Below, piece by piece: positions 7,206-15,193 of a stretch of 18,772 nucleotides of DNA. The translations under genes and the position numbers were made by a program. Each line of letters starts with the position of its first letter. Positions within the stretch are counted from its first letter, which is position 1. Origin of the DNA: Parachlamydiaceae bacterium (lineage in GTDB: Bacteria; Chlamydiota; Chlamydiia; Chlamydiales; Parachlamydiaceae); assembly GCA_013815395.1 (NCBI GenBank), contig JACDGH010000017.1, forward strand, positions 1 through 18,772, given 5' to 3'. The notes beneath the pieces are model-generated. The model saw only the letters and a list, made by a program, of their open reading frames with translations, ran no database searches and was not told the origin of the DNA.

Positions 7206-7424
7206 ATTCATTTTTAATCTTTTTTTTGTCTTTCAATGATTAGTATCATAGAAATAGCAACCTTACTTTGAATTATAACCTCACATCAAGTAGCCGCTCA
7301 AAATCTCTTGCTGGAAAAGATTTAACTTGATAGCCTTCAACAGTTTTGATGCTCTCAACGTCTCTCCTCTACTCCAGAAAACGATAATGAGTAGTCACAG
7401 AAAACTTGTAGATTGAAGACGTAA
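7206..7424. other. Leader region of the men operon
   Basis: No gene is visible. ATCAAGT and ACTTGAT (about 7284-7290 and 7325-7331) form a loose inverted repeat. I looked for -35/-10 pairs before menF and found none at good spacing. Confidence 0.3.
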
Positions 7425-8534
7425 ATGAAAATAAAGGTGAACATGGACAATGAGTATTTAGTAATCAAACAGTGGTTAATTAATGGGGCAATAATTTCCC
7501 TTTCTCCAGGTCGTTTGTTGCTGGGATGGGGAGAGCGTAGCCACTTTGCTTCAGCAAAAGAAGCTAGCCAAAGAAGTTCATTTTATTTCCCCGATTTTTT
7601 TTTGAAAGAAAAGTACCCTTGGTTTCAATATGAAAATACACAAGAAATTGAGGCTGAAAACTTATTGCGGCTTTTGTGTGCAGAAGAAACAACTTTAGAA
7701 GCAACTTTAAGTCATTCTTCCAGATCATACACATGGGAAAATAATTTTAATCCATTGTTCTGTCGAACTTTTAATGATCTAAAGCAAAAAATGACTGCAG
7801 GCGAACTTGTTAAGGCCGTGCCTTTTATATTCGAAACTTCAACCTCTTCCATGACAGCTTCTCAACTTATCCAATCAATATGTAATTCACTAAAATATAT
7901 GAGCAAGCATCCTGCATATTTATATGGTTTTTGGGATCAAACTGAAGGGATGCTTGGGCTGACACCAGAGATATTATTTCGATCCAAAGAGGGGCGGCAG
8001 CTCGAAACCATGGCTTGTGCAGGGACATGTGGAAAGGAAGTTGATATTCAACAGTTTTTTAAGGATCCTAAAGAGGCAAAAGAGCATCAATGGGTTGTTC
8101 AAGGAATCAATAATGCATTGAAAAACTTCGGCACGGTGCATATTGGAGAAAGACAAATTCTCTCCTTACCAACTCTTAACCATTTGATAACATCTATTTC
8201 AGTTGAGTTGCATAGTGCACTTAATTTCGATAAAATTGTAAGCGCTTTACACCCAACCCCCGCTCTTGGAGCATTTCCGCGCTTAGCAGGTATGCGCTGG
8301 CTTGAGTCATATCAACAGCACATTAATAGGCGGCGCTTCGGCGCGCCTGTGGCTTATTTAAAGGAAGATGGTGTAACTGCTTGTTATGTAGCTATTCGAA
8401 ATGTTCAGTGGGATCAGGCAGGAATGCTGATTGGTGCTGGCTGCGGGATAGTAGCGACTAGTCAAATGGATAGCGAATGGAAAGAAATTAATTTAAAATT
8501 AAAAGCAATTAAAGAAATGTTGAGACTAATATGA
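7425..8534 (+). CDS. menF: Isochorismate synthase MenF
   Basis: MenF converts chorismate to isochorismate, the committed step of menaquinone synthesis. The protein is 369 aa, somewhat shorter than the 431-aa E. coli enzyme, and has the chorismate-binding domain in its C-terminal two thirds. Visible motifs: a lysine (K130, AGELVKAVPF) matching the general base, PEILFR (181-186), CAGTCGKE (198-205), DPKEAKEHQWVV (214-225), HPTPALGAFPR (276-286), FGAPVAYL (305-312) and GAGCGIV (337-343) followed by SEWKEI (350-355). These match isochorismate rather than anthranilate synthase. A second ATG at 7443, preceded by AAGGTG, is an equally good start and would shorten it by six residues. It is the first gene of menFDHB, and its stop overlaps the menD start (ATGA). 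Confidence 0.93.
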   Translation: MKIKVNMDNEYLVIKQWLINGAIISLSPGRLLLGWGERSHFASAKEASQRSSFYFPDFFLKEKYPWFQYENTQEIEAENLLRLLCAEETTLEATLSHSSRSYTWENNFNPLFCRTFNDLKQKMTAGELVKAVPFIFETSTSSMTASQLIQSICNSLKYMSKHPAYLYGFWDQTEGMLGLTPEILFRSKEGRQLETMACAGTCGKEVDIQQFFKDPKEAKEHQWVVQGINNALKNFGTVHIGERQILSLPTLNHLITSISVELHSALNFDKIVSALHPTPALGAFPRLAGMRWLESYQQHINRRRFGAPVAYLKEDGVTACYVAIRNVQWDQAGMLIGAGCGIVATSQMDSEWKEINLKLKAIKEMLRLI

Positions 8535-10162
8535 ATGCATCTATTACATGCAACGTTTTGCAGTCGGCCTTGAATTGTGGCGTGACAGAATTTGTAGTAT
8601 GCCCAGCAGGGCGCAATGCTTCCTTTATTGAAGTTTTGCGTTGTAAACAAAGAATAAAGACTTATTACTGGCCAGAAGAACGCTCTGCGGCATTTTTTGC
8701 GTTGGGATTAAGTCGTCGAAAACGAAGGCCAGTAGCTGTTATTGTGACCTCAGGGACCGCAGCAGGAGAGTTGCTTCCTGCTGCAATGGAAGCTTATTAT
8801 TCAGGAGTGCCATTATTGCTCATTACTGCTGATCGTCCCCTTCGTTTTCGCGGCAGCGGTGCACCCCAGACAGCCGAGCAAGTTAACTTGTTTGGGCCCT
8901 ACGTTCAATTTTGCGTAGATATTGATGATCATCAAGGATGTGATTTAAGCAAGTGGACACAACAATTACCGGCTCACATAAATGTATGCTTAGAGGAGCC
9001 ACAAGGAGAGCTTGCCTATTCAGGTAAGCCTTTAGAGATGAATACTGTGCAATTACAAACTCATAAAAGGCAGTTTGATCAAAATCAAATTGCCAATATC
9101 ATTGACCATTTTTTATCGCAGATCGAACGTCCTTTAGTGATCGTTAGTACCTTGCCAAACCATGCCAAAGCACAGGTTACAGAGTTATTGTTAAAACTTA
9201 ATGCGCCTGTTTACCTTGAAGGGGTTTCAGGACTAAGGGAAAATCCCTCTTTGCAAGTACTTCGGATTAAAAATACAGAGAGCATGCTAGAGTTTGCTGA
9301 AAGTTCTGATTATGCCATCGATGGGGTATTGCGGATTGGAGGCATACCTACAAATCGAATCTGGCGCGATATCGAAAACTTAAATAATAAAATCAAAGTA
9401 TGTTCCTTAAGTGAATTGTCTTTTTCTGGATTGAGTTGGAATAGCAATGTGGGTTGTGCAGACATTGAAAAATTTCTTCAAAAATACCAGCCGATTCGTT
9501 CTTTTGATTTAAAAAATGCTGAAGAATGGTTAAAAAATGATGATAAATTCTTTAAGAAATTACAAGACCTATATAAAGAAGAACCCTTGGCTGAACCTTC
9601 GCTTATACATGCTCTTGCTAATGCGATGCCTAAAAACAGTCACGTATACTTAGGAAATAGTTTGCCTATACGTGAATGGGACTTATCTGCAGGAATTCAA
9701 GAGAGGGGGTTACAAGTGACAGCTAGTAGGGGTTTGAATGGAATTGATGGACAAATTGCCACATTTTTAGGGCTATGTCAATCTGATAGAGATAATTGGG
9801 CAATTTTAGGTGATTTGACCACTTTATATGACATGGCAGGATTCTGGGCATTGCCTTTTGTAGAGGCGCCTAATGTTTCAGTTGCAGTTATCAATAACGG
9901 GGGCGGAAAAATTTTTGAAAGAATGTTTTTCCATCCTGAAATGCTTAATAGCCATGGTCTCTCTTTCGAGCCTTTAGCTAAAATGTGGGGGTTATCTTAT
10001 GAATGCTGGGGAAATGGACTCAAAGCTTTAGAAAATGCAAAACGTCAATTAATCGAAATTATACCCGATGATGCCTCAACAAAGCGATTTTGGGATAAAA
10101 TGGGATGCATGAAGCAAGCACACTTAGCCTGCGCACGGTCTCAAATTGAATCCGTATTCTAA
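8531..10162 (+). CDS. menD: MenD, SEPHCHC synthase (ThDP-dependent)
   Basis: MenD joins 2-oxoglutarate (as succinyl semialdehyde on thiamine diphosphate) to isochorismate, giving SEPHCHC. At 543 aa it is close to the family norm of about 556. The N-terminal Pyr domain has the cofactor-activating glutamate (E50 in WPEERSAAFFALG), TSGTA (73-77) and ADRP (100-103). The C-terminal PP domain has SRGLNGIDGQIAT (399-411), the ThDP/Mg motif GDLTTLYD (427-434) and INNGGGKIF (454-462). It overlaps menF by 4 bases and is followed after 9 bases by menH, so translation is probably coupled. Confidence 0.95.
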   Translation: MNASITCNVLQSALNCGVTEFVVCPAGRNASFIEVLRCKQRIKTYYWPEERSAAFFALGLSRRKRRPVAVIVTSGTAAGELLPAAMEAYYSGVPLLLITADRPLRFRGSGAPQTAEQVNLFGPYVQFCVDIDDHQGCDLSKWTQQLPAHINVCLEEPQGELAYSGKPLEMNTVQLQTHKRQFDQNQIANIIDHFLSQIERPLVIVSTLPNHAKAQVTELLLKLNAPVYLEGVSGLRENPSLQVLRIKNTESMLEFAESSDYAIDGVLRIGGIPTNRIWRDIENLNNKIKVCSLSELSFSGLSWNSNVGCADIEKFLQKYQPIRSFDLKNAEEWLKNDDKFFKKLQDLYKEEPLAEPSLIHALANAMPKNSHVYLGNSLPIREWDLSAGIQERGLQVTASRGLNGIDGQIATFLGLCQSDRDNWAILGDLTTLYDMAGFWALPFVEAPNVSVAVINNGGGKIFERMFFHPEMLNSHGLSFEPLAKMWGLSYECWGNGLKALENAKRQLIEIIPDDASTKRFWDKMGCMKQAHLACARSQIESVF

Positions 10163-10171
10163 AGGAGTGCT

Positions 10172-10888
10172 ATGATATTAACAGCTCTGCACGGTTTTTT
10201 AGGCAAGTCAAGCGATTGGAAAGACCTTTTTCAAGGTCATATTTTGCAAGATAAGTTGCAATCAGAAGATCTGTTTGCGGAGAATATTCTGGATATGTGG
10301 CAATGGGCAAAACAATTCAATTCAAGAAAAGCAAAAGCAGATGAGCAAGTATTAATAGGATATTCTTTGGGTGGCAGGCTTGCACTGCATGCGCTGATAT
10401 CTAATCCTCATTTGTGGACTTCCGCTGTGATTGTCTCTGCGCATTTGGGATTGAAGTCTTCTGAAAAAATGAGCCGGGGCCAAATTGATGAAGAATGGGC
10501 ACAACGCTTTGAGAGCGATTCATGGAGCCAATTGATGGTTGAATGGAATAATCGGGAAGTGTTTAAACAAGATTCTTTTCATTTTAAACGTGAAGAAAAG
10601 GATTATTCAAGAGCTGCCTTAGCAGCAGCCTTAAGGAATTGGTCACTTTCGAAACAAAGTGATTTGAAACAACAAATAATGGAATTGCCAATGCCAATCT
10701 TATGGATTGCCGGGGCCGAGGATGTTGTTTATGCAACACAAGCACTGAAATTACACCTGCTTCATCCCCTTTCTGAAATTTGGGTTGTCCCTGAAACAGG
10801 CCATCGCGTACCTTGGCAATGCCCTGAAAGATTTTTATTGAAAATAACTCAATTTTTGGAGATGGTCTATCCATCTCATATTATATAA
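10172..10888 (+). CDS. menH: MenH, SHCHC synthase (alpha/beta hydrolase)
   Basis: MenH removes pyruvate from SEPHCHC to give SHCHC. At 238 aa it is close to the 252-aa E. coli enzyme. The alpha/beta-hydrolase features are an oxyanion turn LHGFLGKSSDW (6-16), the nucleophile elbow GYSLGG with S65, an acid at D184 (AGAEDVVY), and H211 (TGHRVPW). The position in menFDHB and the HGFLG motif distinguish it from generic hydrolases. The ATG at 10172 follows AAGGAG that overlaps the menD stop. Confidence 0.9.
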   Translation: MILTALHGFLGKSSDWKDLFQGHILQDKLQSEDLFAENILDMWQWAKQFNSRKAKADEQVLIGYSLGGRLALHALISNPHLWTSAVIVSAHLGLKSSEKMSRGQIDEEWAQRFESDSWSQLMVEWNNREVFKQDSFHFKREEKDYSRAALAAALRNWSLSKQSDLKQQIMELPMPILWIAGAEDVVYATQALKLHLLHPLSEIWVVPETGHRVPWQCPERFLLKITQFLEMVYPSHII

Positions 10889-10900
10889 AGGAAATCTGCT

Positions 10901-11731
10901 ATGAATTCAGCTAAAACTTCTTGGAATACAGTTAAAAGCTATGAGGACATTAAATTTGAATGTACCGATGATGGGATCGCTAAGATCACTATCAATCGTC
11001 CCCAAGTGCACAATGCATTTCGTCCCGAAACCGTCACTGAAATGCAAGCGGCTTTTGAAATCTGTCGAAATGATAGTTCGATTGGTGCAATCATCCTCAC
11101 GGGAGAGGGAAATGATGCTTTTTGCTCAGGCGGCGATCAGCGCGTACGCGGAGATGAAGGGTATGTAGGTAAAGATGGGGTGCCCCGCCTGAATGTTCTT
11201 GATTTGCAAAAACAGATTCGCTCGCTTCCTAAACCTGTTATAGCCATGGTGGCAGGTTATGCCATTGGCGGCGGCCATGTGCTGCATATCGTTTGCGATC
11301 TTACTATAGCGGCAGACAATGCTAAATTTGGACAAGTGGGACCTAAAGTGGGATCTTTTGATGGGGGGCTAGGGAGTAGTTATTTGGCGCGCATAGTTGG
11401 ACAAAAAAAAGCCCGAGAAATATGGTATCTATGCCGTCAATACGATGCTTCACAAGCCCTTGAAATGGGGCTGATCAACTGCGTAGTGCCTTTGGAAAGT
11501 TTAGAACAAGAGACCTTAAAGTGGTGTAGAGAAATTTTGCAACATTCTCCCTTGGCATTGCGCTGTCTTAAAGCTGCTCTCAATGCTGATTGCGATGGGC
11601 AAATTGGTTTATTGGATTTGGCCGGCAATGCAACCTTACTTTATTACATGAGCGAAGAAGCAAAAGAGGGCAAGCAAGCTTTTATAGAGAAGCGTAAGCC
11701 TGATTTTTCTCAATTTCCACGTTTACCTTAG
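10901..11731 (+). CDS. menB: MenB, 1,4-dihydroxy-2-naphthoyl-CoA synthase
   Basis: MenB closes the naphthoquinol ring from o-succinylbenzoyl-CoA. This 276-aa crotonase-fold protein is very similar to E. coli MenB. It has the CoA/oxyanion loops (CSGGDQRVRGD, 75-85; YAIGGGHVLH, 120-129), the acyl pocket GPKVGSFDGGLGSSYLAR (147-164) with catalytic S152 and D154, and the C-terminal LAGNATLLYYMSEEAKEG. Residue G147 (GQVGPKV) is the position where type I, bicarbonate-dependent MenB has Gly and type II enzymes have Asp, so it should need bicarbonate as the base. AAGGAA precedes the ATG. It is the last gene of the tight operon, and a large inverted repeat follows. Confidence 0.96.
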   Translation: MNSAKTSWNTVKSYEDIKFECTDDGIAKITINRPQVHNAFRPETVTEMQAAFEICRNDSSIGAIILTGEGNDAFCSGGDQRVRGDEGYVGKDGVPRLNVLDLQKQIRSLPKPVIAMVAGYAIGGGHVLHIVCDLTIAADNAKFGQVGPKVGSFDGGLGSSYLARIVGQKKAREIWYLCRQYDASQALEMGLINCVVPLESLEQETLKWCREILQHSPLALRCLKAALNADCDGQIGLLDLAGNATLLYYMSEEAKEGKQAFIEKRKPDFSQFPRLP

Positions 11732-11738
11732 AATGGGC

Positions 11739-11824
11739 GAACCAAGACCGTGTCGTCGATGAGCGGTCAATTTCTGTTGCAAAGCATCTATAGCAGCGGC
11801 TCACCGAAGACACGATCTTGGTTC
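11739..11824. repeat. 26-bp-arm inverted repeat between menB and menA
   Basis: The arms 11739-11764 (GAACCAAGACCGTGTCGTCG...) and 11799-11824 (...CACGATCTTGGTTC) match at 23 of 26 positions, with mostly G-U-tolerant differences, around a 34-base centre that can pair further. No target-site duplication is obvious. It could be a miniature mobile element, an operon-internal processing hairpin, or a strong terminator after menB; a T-rich stretch follows about 16 bases later. Confidence 0.8.
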
Positions 11825-11833
11825 AACATTATA

Positions 11834-11862
11834 TTGACATTTTTTTGACTTTTTCATTAATG
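11834..11862 (+). promoter_or_regulatory. Promoter candidate for menA
   Basis: A perfect TTGACA (11834-11839) is followed after 17 bp by TTAATG (11857-11862). With the hairpin upstream, this suggests menA is transcribed separately from menFDHB, with a leader of about 120 bases. Confidence 0.5.
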
Positions 11863-11991
11863 GACTTCGAGATCGATTTCAAGTGTGAGTCGCTACTACT
11901 GATGTTTGTGAGAAATATTACTAGCCTACTGGCCTTGTTAACCTTTGCAGGGAAAGAATTCAATTAGTTAATTCCTTAAAGAAGAGGATTT

Positions 11992-12870
11992 ATGACATTT
12001 AGGGCATGGATGATGGCGCTCCGTTTAAGGACATTGCCTATTCCTACAATACAAGTGCTTACAGGTACAGCTTTAGGCTATTCCTTTACTGGTCACATCA
12101 ATATCACTATAGCACTTTTTACTTGGTTAGTTGCCGTCTTTATTACCTTCGGCACGAATTTAATCAATGATGTTTTTGATTTTGAAAAAGGTGGGGATTC
12201 CCTTAATAGGGTTGGGCATCTTAAAGTGATCACTGCTGGATATTTATCTAAAGCCCAAGTGCATAGGGGTGGGTTGATTCTATTCGCTTTAGCAATTTTC
12301 TGTTCCATCCCTTTAATAATACATTCAAGTTGGTGGATGCTACCTATAGTGCTTATATCGGTTGCATGCGGCTATTGTTATACTGGCGGTCCCTATCCCA
12401 TTTGCTACATAGGGCTTAGCGAAGTCTTTATTTTTATCTTCTATGGCGGCGTGTGTGTCATTTCCTCTTTTTATGTGCAAGCAGGCTTTATATCAGGAGC
12501 TTCTATATTATTGGCAGTTCAGATGGGAATGTTAGCGATTTTATCCAGCGCTTTAAACAATTTGCGTGATATCTTTGAAGATGCGGATGTCCAAAAACTA
12601 ACTCTAGCGGTAAGGTTTGGTAGTTTTTTTGCCCGCTGCGAAATTCTGTTCATGGCAATTGTGCCTTTTATTCTAAACTTTGGATGGTTCCTTTTAGGGT
12701 ATCATAAAGCGGCTCTCATGCCTTTGATTTTGCTGCCGCTGGCATTGTTTTTTGTGTATGGCGTTTGGTTATCGGAGCGTGGGGCTATATTAAACCGTTA
12801 TTTTGCCTTAGGTGTGCTTATACATTTTTTATTTGGATTTCTACTAATCATTGGTTTGCTAAATCAGTGA
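11992..12870 (+). CDS. menA: MenA, 1,4-dihydroxy-2-naphthoate prenyltransferase
   Basis: MenA attaches the polyprenyl tail to DHNA in the membrane, giving demethylmenaquinone. The 292-aa protein has the UbiA-family layout: many hydrophobic helices, a first aspartate motif NLINDVFDFEKGGD (56-69) that holds the prenyl diphosphate through Mg2+, and a second motif NNLRDIFEDADVQKLTLAVR (189-208) matching the MenA type (NNxRDxxxD...TLA). It starts at the ATG at 11992 after AAGAGGA. In E. coli menA lies away from the other men genes; here it sits where menC would be in the E. coli order menFDHBCE. Confidence 0.93.
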   Translation: MTFRAWMMALRLRTLPIPTIQVLTGTALGYSFTGHINITIALFTWLVAVFITFGTNLINDVFDFEKGGDSLNRVGHLKVITAGYLSKAQVHRGGLILFALAIFCSIPLIIHSSWWMLPIVLISVACGYCYTGGPYPICYIGLSEVFIFIFYGGVCVISSFYVQAGFISGASILLAVQMGMLAILSSALNNLRDIFEDADVQKLTLAVRFGSFFARCEILFMAIVPFILNFGWFLLGYHKAALMPLILLPLALFFVYGVWLSERGAILNRYFALGVLIHFLFGFLLIIGLLNQ

Positions 12871-12880
12871 TGACTTAAAT

Positions 12881-12968
12881 TTAAAAACCCTCTCTATGAT
12901 CATTAAGAAAGCTGTGGTATTAAAAAAATTTGCCCCGAGCTCACAGAGATAACAGAGAAGGTTTTTAA
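12881..12968. repeat. 15-bp-arm inverted repeat downstream of menA
   Basis: TTAAAAACCCTCTCT (12881-12895) and AGAGAAGGTTTTTAA (12954-12968) match at 14 of 15 positions, with CTGTG/CACAG nested inside (about 12912 and 12943). The plus-strand arm ends GGTTTTTAA, so it may terminate menA transcription. The long loop is unusual for a simple terminator. Confidence 0.55.
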
Positions 12969-13003
12969 CTGGCCAACCCTTAGATGGTTGACCAGTTTAG
13001 CTA
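12967..13003. repeat. Tandem hairpin repeat, copy 1 (37 bp)
   Basis: The first of two abutting 37-bp units. It folds as AACTGG-c-CAACC, loop, GGTTG-a-CCAGTT, and is followed by the palindrome TTTAGCTAAA. Confidence 0.85.
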
Positions 13004-13040
13004 AATTGGCCAACCCTTAGATGGTTGACCAATTTAGCTA
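13004..13040. repeat. Tandem hairpin repeat, copy 2 (37 bp)
   Basis: The second unit is identical to copy 1 except at unit positions 3 (C to T) and 29 (G to A). These two bases pair with each other in the hairpin, so the stem is preserved. It ends 10 bases before the stop of the minus-strand gene at 13051. Confidence 0.85.
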
Positions 13041-13050
13041 AATGTCTAGA

Positions 13051-13539
13051 TTAGGCAGCAAGATATTTTGCTGATAAAACATTTTCGCTAATTAGGGCCG
13101 TTGGAAGTACATCTGTCAGGGTTCGTTTTTCCAAAACACAAGACATTAAACCTCTTAATAAAACAGAAGTAGCTACTGCTTTCAAAGCTAGAACAGTAGC
13201 AGCCTTAAATGTGAAAACAGCAACACCACTAAATGCAGCTAGTTTACAAGCAATTAAAACAGAAGGAAGAAATAAACAGGCATTTAAAATCGTAGTAATC
13301 GCTAAAGCGCGATTTCTATTTTTTTCAGTATTTGCTACTCCTGTGATTTCTACTAATTTGGAAACAACTTTATTTCCTAACCATGAAGTCGATAGGCGGC
13401 TCACCACATAATATCCACCTAACACTGCCGCTTTTGATGCGGTAAGAAGGGTATACCCAGGTATAGCCATATAAGCTGCGTGGGCTGCAAAACAACCTAT
13501 TCTGAGTGTGCTTGCTGCACATGTATCATAACTATTCAT
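13051..13539 (-). CDS. Small hydrophobic protein, paralog A (Inc-like family)
   Basis: This 162-aa protein is the first of three paralogs on the minus strand. I cannot name the family. It begins MNSYDTCAASTLRIGCFAAH and has a conserved core KAAVLGGYYVVSRLSTSWLG (36-55), then a polar, Arg/Asn-rich linker (TGVANTEKNRNRA, 66-78). Next come a long hydrophobic stretch (about 79-130) and a short tail containing TDVLP. It is about 73% identical to paralog B over residues 1-105 by hand count, and much less after that. Two hydrophobic lobes around a short polar linker are reminiscent of inclusion membrane proteins. AAGGAAAATGA precedes the ATG, and a conserved promoter block lies about 45 bases upstream. 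Confidence 0.7.
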   Translation of the reverse strand: MNSYDTCAASTLRIGCFAAHAAYMAIPGYTLLTASKAAVLGGYYVVSRLSTSWLGNKVVSKLVEITGVANTEKNRNRALAITTILNACLFLPSVLIACKLAAFSGVAVFTFKAATVLALKAVATSVLLRGLMSCVLEKRTLTDVLPTALISENVLSAKYLAA

Positions 13540-13579
13540 TTCATTTTCCTTTTTAATTATTTAAAATAGCACCATGTTA

Positions 13580-13625
13580 GAAATAATAGAATGGAATATA
13601 TCAAATTTAATGATTGAAGGGAAAC
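13580..13625 (-). promoter_or_regulatory. Conserved promoter block upstream of paralog A
   Basis: Read on the minus strand, this block contains ATCATTAAATT followed by a TATTAT (13583-13588) 44 bases before the ATG. The same block, about three quarters identical over roughly 55 bases, lies 46 bases before paralog C, which argues that it is functional. Confidence 0.5.
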
Positions 13626-13809
13626 TTTTTCGAAGATGTGTGATTAAAACTGTAATTAGTTAGCGATGATATGTCACTTTGTATTAGATTCCGTCCGTAC
13701 CGTTTATTTACCTAATTCTTGCTCCTTCCCAGAAAATTATTAAAATGTTAATTTTCCCAGAAACTAGTTAAGAGAAACCAAAAAAACTCACCAAAAATTG
13801 AGGATTAAT

Positions 13810-14340
13810 ATGTCTGCACCAATAACTGCACCTGTGCCACGATCGTTAGATAACGAAACGTTATTTTATTTAAAAAGACATTTAGTTTTAAATGCGAAAA
13901 TGACTTCAGGAGTTCATCCTTTTCCACTCAAAGGAGACTTTGAAAATACAGCAATAAAAATTTCCTCTAGCGAAGTAATTGAACGATTTTTTCAAAATAA
14001 TGATTTTAGGCGAAGGCCTTTTTTACCTGAGAGAAGCTATTTAGTAGCAAGTACATCTGAAGGATATTATCCAATATATAATAGCGCTAATTTGAAAGAA
14101 TTCATCTTAAGAAAACAAAATGATCCCAAAAATGAATGGAAAGTATTAGAAATCTCTAAAAAACTCTTTGATAAATTACTTAATGATGTAAATTTAGATG
14201 AAAGTATAGTCTATGTGGATTGCGCAGCCGAAGATTATGACTCTCTCCCAGAGGAGTTTAAGCTGCCAATGTATGACCGTTATACAAAATTTACCGTTAT
14301 TAAAAGAAGGCAAGCTTCTTGGTATTGTAATTTAATGTAA
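13810..14340 (+). CDS. Hypothetical protein, unknown family
   Basis: This 176-aa soluble-looking protein has no signal peptide or membrane segment that I can see, and no family I recognise. It is rich in Lys, Asn, Phe and Asp/Glu. A middle stretch (about 65-100) contains RRRPFLPERSYLVAS and SEGYYPIYNS, and the C-terminal part has a Lys/Leu-rich helix (WKVLEISKKLFDKLLNDVN) and ends RRQASWYCNLM. I start at the ATG at 13810 with GAGG six bases upstream; a TTG at 13798 is unsupported. It lies alone on the plus strand between paralogs A and B, with AT-rich codons, and is probably part of the same accessory insertion. Confidence 0.65.
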   Translation: MSAPITAPVPRSLDNETLFYLKRHLVLNAKMTSGVHPFPLKGDFENTAIKISSSEVIERFFQNNDFRRRPFLPERSYLVASTSEGYYPIYNSANLKEFILRKQNDPKNEWKVLEISKKLFDKLLNDVNLDESIVYVDCAAEDYDSLPEEFKLPMYDRYTKFTVIKRRQASWYCNLM

Positions 14341-14572
14341 ATAAATAAAAAGTACAAATTGGCTTGTTCTTGCGCGTGCCTAGAAAATCAAATTTGCAAT
14401 CCAGGGCTTCGCTAAACGCAAAATATTCTATTGCTATTCTATTTTCTGTCAGCCTAAGAAGAGCGGCTCTAAACGACCCTAGGCAAATTGTAGCCCTGTT
14501 AAGGGCAACTATAGGCCTAGGGTATTCGGTAACATTGTCTTGAGAGCTGTAAGAGGATATTACACCTTTTTT
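14341..14572. other. Convergent intergenic region
   Basis: No gene is visible between the stops of the plus-strand gene at 14340 and the minus-strand gene at 14573. It contains the nested hairpin listed separately, a small GAGCGGCTC palindrome (about 14461-14469) and a T-rich run (14568-14574) beside the paralog B stop. Confidence 0.5.
14476..14523. repeat. Nested hairpin between convergent genes
   Basis: The outer stem ACCCTAGGC/GCCTAGGGT (14476-14484 with 14515-14523) is perfect over 9 bp. It encloses a GCCCT/AGGGC hairpin (14493-14497 with 14502-14506). It lies about 50 bases past the paralog B stop, so it may end or stabilise that transcript; no T run follows on either side. Confidence 0.65.
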
Positions 14573-15058
14573 TTAGACAGGAAAAAGTATAGGTCTTAAA
14601 ATATTTACAGCAATGTCCGGCCTTGGAAGCACATCCTTCATAACTTTTTTATCAACGAAGAAAGTCATTAACCCTTGCAATATAGTCGACGAAATTGCTG
14701 CATTAACGGATAGATTGAAGGCAGCCTCGAATGTCAGGACAACCCCACTAAAGGCGGCTAGTTTACAAGCGATCATAACAGAAGGAATAAATAAAGCAAC
14801 ATTTAGAACAGTAGAAATAGCTGCGGCGCGATTTCTATTTTGTTCTGTGTTTGCAACTCCCGTTACTTCTGCTAATTTGGAAACAACTTTATATCCTAAC
14901 CAGGAAGTGGATATGCGGCTTACCACATAATATCCACCTAATATCGTAGCTTTTGAAACAGCAAGAAGGGCGTTCCCTGATCCAACTGATAAAGCGGCGT
15001 TGGCTGCAAAACACCCAATTCTTAAAGCACTTGCTGCATAAGTATTATAATTATTCAT
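14573..15058 (-). CDS. Small hydrophobic protein, paralog B (Inc-like family)
   Basis: This 161-aa protein is a sister of the next gene. Residues 1-105 differ from paralog C at only 7 positions (about 93% identity), while residues 106-161 are only about half identical. The layout is MNNYNTYAASALRIGCFAAN, a hydrophobic core through KATILGGYYVVSRISTSWLG, the linker TGVANTEQNRNRA, a second hydrophobic part (LNVALFIPSVMIACKLAAFS) and a variable tail with KDVLP. AAAAAGGAATTTAGA precedes the ATG. Its upstream flank resembles that of paralog A, not C. It lies 135 bases after the C stop and may be co-transcribed with it. No known function; membrane location inferred. Confidence 0.7.
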   Translation of the reverse strand: MNNYNTYAASALRIGCFAANAALSVGSGNALLAVSKATILGGYYVVSRISTSWLGYKVVSKLAEVTGVANTEQNRNRAAAISTVLNVALFIPSVMIACKLAAFSGVVLTFEAAFNLSVNAAISSTILQGLMTFFVDKKVMKDVLPRPDIAVNILRPILFPV

Positions 15059-15193
15059 TCTAAATTCCTTTTTTCTAATTATTTAAAATAGAATCCTTGT
15101 TTTAATAAAAAAATTTATCACATTTAAAGATTTTAGTAAACATCTTTCTGGTAATTAATGTTGTCCCTGAATACAGGAAGAGGATGTAACACC

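Noticed and set aside
12967..13040. Two 37-bp repeats as a CRISPR array
   Set aside because: The units abut with no spacer, there are only two, and no cas gene is nearby.
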